Shown here: piece by piece, positions 31,504 to 33,355 of the stretch | How positions within the stretch are numbered: the first letter of the stretch is position 1 | Layout of the letters: the number at the start of each line of letters is the position of its first letter | Assembly: GCA_028875245.1 (NCBI GenBank) | Contig: JAPPEU010000052.1 | Coordinates: forward strand, 1-33,355 | Source: Chloroflexota bacterium | Lineage (GTDB): Bacteria > Chloroflexota > Anaerolineae > Aggregatilineales > Phototrophicaceae | Direction: 5' to 3' | DNA: 33,355 nt | Notes under the pieces: model-generated | The model's input: the letters and a program-made list of their open reading frames with translations, nothing else | Told to the model about the DNA's origin: nothing | Database searches by the model: none | Program-made: the position numbers and the translations under genes

Positions 31504-32688
31504 ATGACGATAGAAGCGAACCCGAATATTCCCGAAGAAGTCCGGGCGGCTGCCGCCGATGGCACGCAGCTGCGTTATGCCTTGATGGAAATGGCGAAGG
31601 GGCTGGACGACATCATCGCCCTGGGGCGCGGCGACCCCGACCTTGATACGCCGCGGCACATCGTCGAGGCCGCCAAAGCCGCCATCCGCGATGGGCGCAG
31701 CGGTCCGACGCCGGTCAAGGGCATGGACGCTCTGCGCGCCGCCATCGCCGGGCACATGCGCGCGGTCAACGGCCTGCCGGTGGACGCCGAGAATGTGATG
31801 GTCACCACCGGCGGGCAAGAAGGCCTCTTCCTGGCGATACAGGCGCTGATCGACCCCGGCGACGAGATCCTCGTGCCCGACCCGCGCTACACATCCTACG
31901 ACGATGCGATTCGCCGCGCTGGCGGCATCATGGTCTCCGTGCCCACCAATCGCGAAGACGCCTTCAATTTGGAAGCGGAAGCGGTCGAAGCCGCCATCAG
32001 CCCGGCGAGCAAAGCCCTGCTCATCGTCACGCCCAGCAACCCCACCGCCGGCATCGTCACCGAAGACCGCCTGCGCGCCATCGCCGAGGTCGCCATCCGC
32101 CACAATCTGATCGTCATTGTCGACGAGATATATGGCAAGATCGTCTACGAGCCTTGGCGGCATTTCAGCATCGGCTCGCTGCCTGGCATGGCGGAGCGCA
32201 CGATCACGTTGGACGCCTTCTCCAAAGCCTATGCCATGACCGGCTGGCGCTGCGGTTATGTGGCGGCGCCGGCGAATGTCATCGACGCGATGGCGCGCGT
32301 CAAACAGGTCACAACGGGTCCGGTGGCCACGATATCGCAATGGGCGGGCTTAGCCGCCATCAACGGTCCGCAAGACTGCGTCGGCGAATATCTCAAGGTT
32401 TACAGCGCCCGGCGCGCCGTCTTGCTAGACGGGCTGGATCGAATGGGTTTCGCTTATGGCGAGCCGCGCGGAGGTTTGTTCGTCTGGGCAGACTGCTCAT
32501 CAACGGGCATACACGCAACCGAGCTCTCTTACCTGCTGCTGAAAGAGGGCCGGGTACTGGTGTTCCCGGGGACCGCATTCGGCGAGAAATGGCGCGAATA
32601 TCTGCGGATCACGATGCTGGAACCGATCGAAACATTGCAGGAGGCGGTAGAGCGCATGCTGCCCGTGCTCGAGAGATATCGGCTGTGA
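31504..32688 (+). CDS. PLP-dependent aminotransferase, class I/II
   Basis: 394 residues, aspartate-aminotransferase fold. Key residues are intact: Asn179 in SNPTAG, Asp207 and Tyr210 in VDEIYG, Lys241 in DAFSKAYAMTGWR (Schiff-base lysine), Arg249 and a C-terminal RITML Arg region for carboxylate binding. It would transfer an amino group between an amino acid and a 2-oxo acid. The exact substrate is unknown; the resemblance is to the aspartate/aromatic/branched group. AGGA supports the ATG at 31504. It lies 104 bp after a truncated paralogue. A MITE-like repeat follows. Confidence 0.93.
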   Translation: MTIEANPNIPEEVRAAAADGTQLRYALMEMAKGLDDIIALGRGDPDLDTPRHIVEAAKAAIRDGRSGPTPVKGMDALRAAIAGHMRAVNGLPVDAENVMVTTGGQEGLFLAIQALIDPGDEILVPDPRYTSYDDAIRRAGGIMVSVPTNREDAFNLEAEAVEAAISPASKALLIVTPSNPTAGIVTEDRLRAIAEVAIRHNLIVIVDEIYGKIVYEPWRHFSIGSLPGMAERTITLDAFSKAYAMTGWRCGYVAAPANVIDAMARVKQVTTGPVATISQWAGLAAINGPQDCVGEYLKVYSARRAVLLDGLDRMGFAYGEPRGGLFVWADCSSTGIHATELSYLLLKEGRVLVFPGTAFGEKWREYLRITMLEPIETLQEAVERMLPVLERYRL

Positions 32689-32717
32689 AACCGGGCGGCG
32701 CATGGCATTCCCGGTCG

Positions 32718-32871
32718 GTAGTGTATCGAAGTCGGTGGAAATTCATTTTCACCACAAAGGAAAGAAGGACACAAAGAAATTGCATATAGTCTACGTTTCT
32801 CGGTGTCCTCGATTTTCTCGGTGTCCTCGGTAGTAAAGTTTTTTTTGTTTCCACCGAAAGGGATACACTTC
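32718..32871 (+). mobile_element. MITE-like element with imperfect terminal inverted repeats, copy 2
   Basis: Direct copy of 6213-6347, longer by an extra CTCGATTTTCTCGGTGTC-type insertion in the interior (a duplicated CTCGGTGTC word). It starts GTAGTGTATCGAAGTCGG and ends GGGATACACTTC. The interior core from ATTCATTTTCACC to ATAGTCTACG is identical by eye to copy 1. The region 32689-33006 holds this element and a promoter, no gene. Confidence 0.65.
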
Positions 32872-32887
32872 TTTCCCGGTCCCCTTT

Positions 32888-32916
32888 TCGACAACGACGG
32901 TTGAATGCGTTATATT
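32888..32916 (+). promoter_or_regulatory. Sigma-70-like promoter for the peptide-binding-protein gene
   Basis: TCGACA (32888-32893) and TATATT (32911-32916), 17-bp spacer, about 90 bases before the ATG at 33007. It lies just outside the MITE-like element. Confidence 0.6.
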
Positions 32917-33006
32917 CGTTGCAACCGCCTGTCGTGTGAGAAAGGAGCGCGAATCGAAGAACTGGCAAGTATCGTAAACCGTTCGCAATTAGTTTAGGAG
33001 TAAGAC

Positions 33007-33355
33007 ATGAACAGGAAAATCCCATTGCTGCTTTCACTGCTGCTAATCATCGTTCTCGGGCTCGTGCCCTTGATGAGCAGCGCCCAAACCGTGCCGACGC
33101 CGGATGACGATACGCTCGTCATCGCGATCAACGGCGAACCGGGCTCGATGGATCCAGCGCAAGTCGGCGGTTCGACCGGCGGCAGCAACTTCCGCATCAT
33201 GATGCACACCTTCGCCACGCTCTACGAGTTGGGCCAGGCCAGCGGCGCGATTGACCCCTACCTCGCGCACAGCTTCACCGTCTCTGAAGACGGCACGGAG
33301 TGGACCTTCCACATGCACGAAGGTTTGACCTGCGACGATGGCGAGCCGCTGACGG
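33007..33355 (+). CDS. ABC transporter substrate-binding protein, family 5 (peptide/opine type), N-terminal part
   Basis: The gene runs off the window end; about 116 residues are visible. After the ATG (AGGAG 8 bases upstream) comes a Sec signal peptide: two basic residues, a hydrophobic LLLSLLLIIVLGL core, then SSAQT as the likely cleavage region. The mature part shows SBP_bac_5 marks: INGEPGSMDPAQVGG, FATLYELG, LAHSFTVSEDGTEWTFHMHE and the CDDGEPLT turn. This receptor normally serves a two-permease, two-ATPase importer (Dpp/Opp type), presumably encoded downstream. It is the only non-Tat binding protein here. Confidence 0.88.
   Translation, partial: MNRKIPLLLSLLLIIVLGLVPLMSSAQTVPTPDDDTLVIAINGEPGSMDPAQVGGSTGGSNFRIMMHTFATLYELGQASGAIDPYLAHSFTVSEDGTEWTFHMHEGLTCDDGEPLT

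Noticed and set aside
1..33355. CRISPR array
   Set aside because: The short repeats are dispersed palindromes at irregular distances, not regularly spaced direct repeats with unique spacers, and no cas gene is present.
1..33355. tRNA, rRNA or known riboswitch
   Set aside because: No cloverleaf, rRNA core sequence or familiar riboswitch consensus was found by eye on either strand. Short or divergent RNAs could have been missed.

Overview
The window looks like a chromosomal segment of an uncultured, GC-rich bacterium, most likely Chloroflexota (Anaerolineae or a related class). This placement is an inference. It rests on the mix of Tat-exported solute-binding proteins, sugar ABC importers, an arylsulfatase-type enzyme, an F420-type LLM oxidoreductase, paired DUF4438 proteins and many small intergenic palindromic repeats. 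No rRNA, tRNA, CRISPR array or phage gene was seen.

Layout. 1-4.2 kb: rpiA, a cupin, a zinc alcohol dehydrogenase (minus) and an L-rhamnonate-dehydratase-like gene broken by a frameshift in an A9 run. 4.2-6.6 kb: repeats around a type I sulfatase (minus). 6.6-10.2 kb: a small coiled-coil membrane protein, then a MalG/MalF/binding-protein sugar importer (minus). 10.3-13.3 kb: a BtrH_N/DUF4872-type protein (minus) and an MFS transporter. 13.4-20.5 kb: a minus-strand string of a Tat-exported binding protein, an ABC ATPase fused to an AbrB/SpoVT domain, a second LolD/MacB-type ATPase, a secreted FG-GAP/ASPIC protein, a secreted protein of unknown function and a PfkB kinase. There is no permease for the two ATPases. 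20.9-33.4 kb: mainly plus-strand catabolic genes: D-amino-acid oxidase, Rid protein, LLM oxidoreductase, a secreted four-repeat cysteine-paired protein ending in SH3b, a D-2-hydroxyacid dehydrogenase (minus), two coupled DUF4438 genes, a VOC/epimerase-like protein, an Ldh_2-family dehydrogenase, a truncated lysine-less aminotransferase-like protein, an intact aminotransferase, and the start of a family-5 (peptide-type) binding protein.

How it may work together (inference): the left half fits uptake and oxidation of sugars, possibly sulfated or deoxy sugars (importer, sulfatase, aldonate dehydratase, dehydrogenases, kinase). The right half fits interconversion of amino, keto and hydroxy acids (DAAO, Rid, two oxidoreductases, aminotransferases, peptide importer).

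Intergenic DNA is unusually rich in short repeats of three families. Family A is GTAGGGGCGA...TCGCCC palindromes. Family B is (T)CTCTGTG/ACCACAGAG heptamer arrays, some inside MITE-like units. Family C is CCCCTCCCCGAAGCATCAGGGAGGGG hairpins. One family C copy appears to supply the stop region of the truncated aminotransferase.
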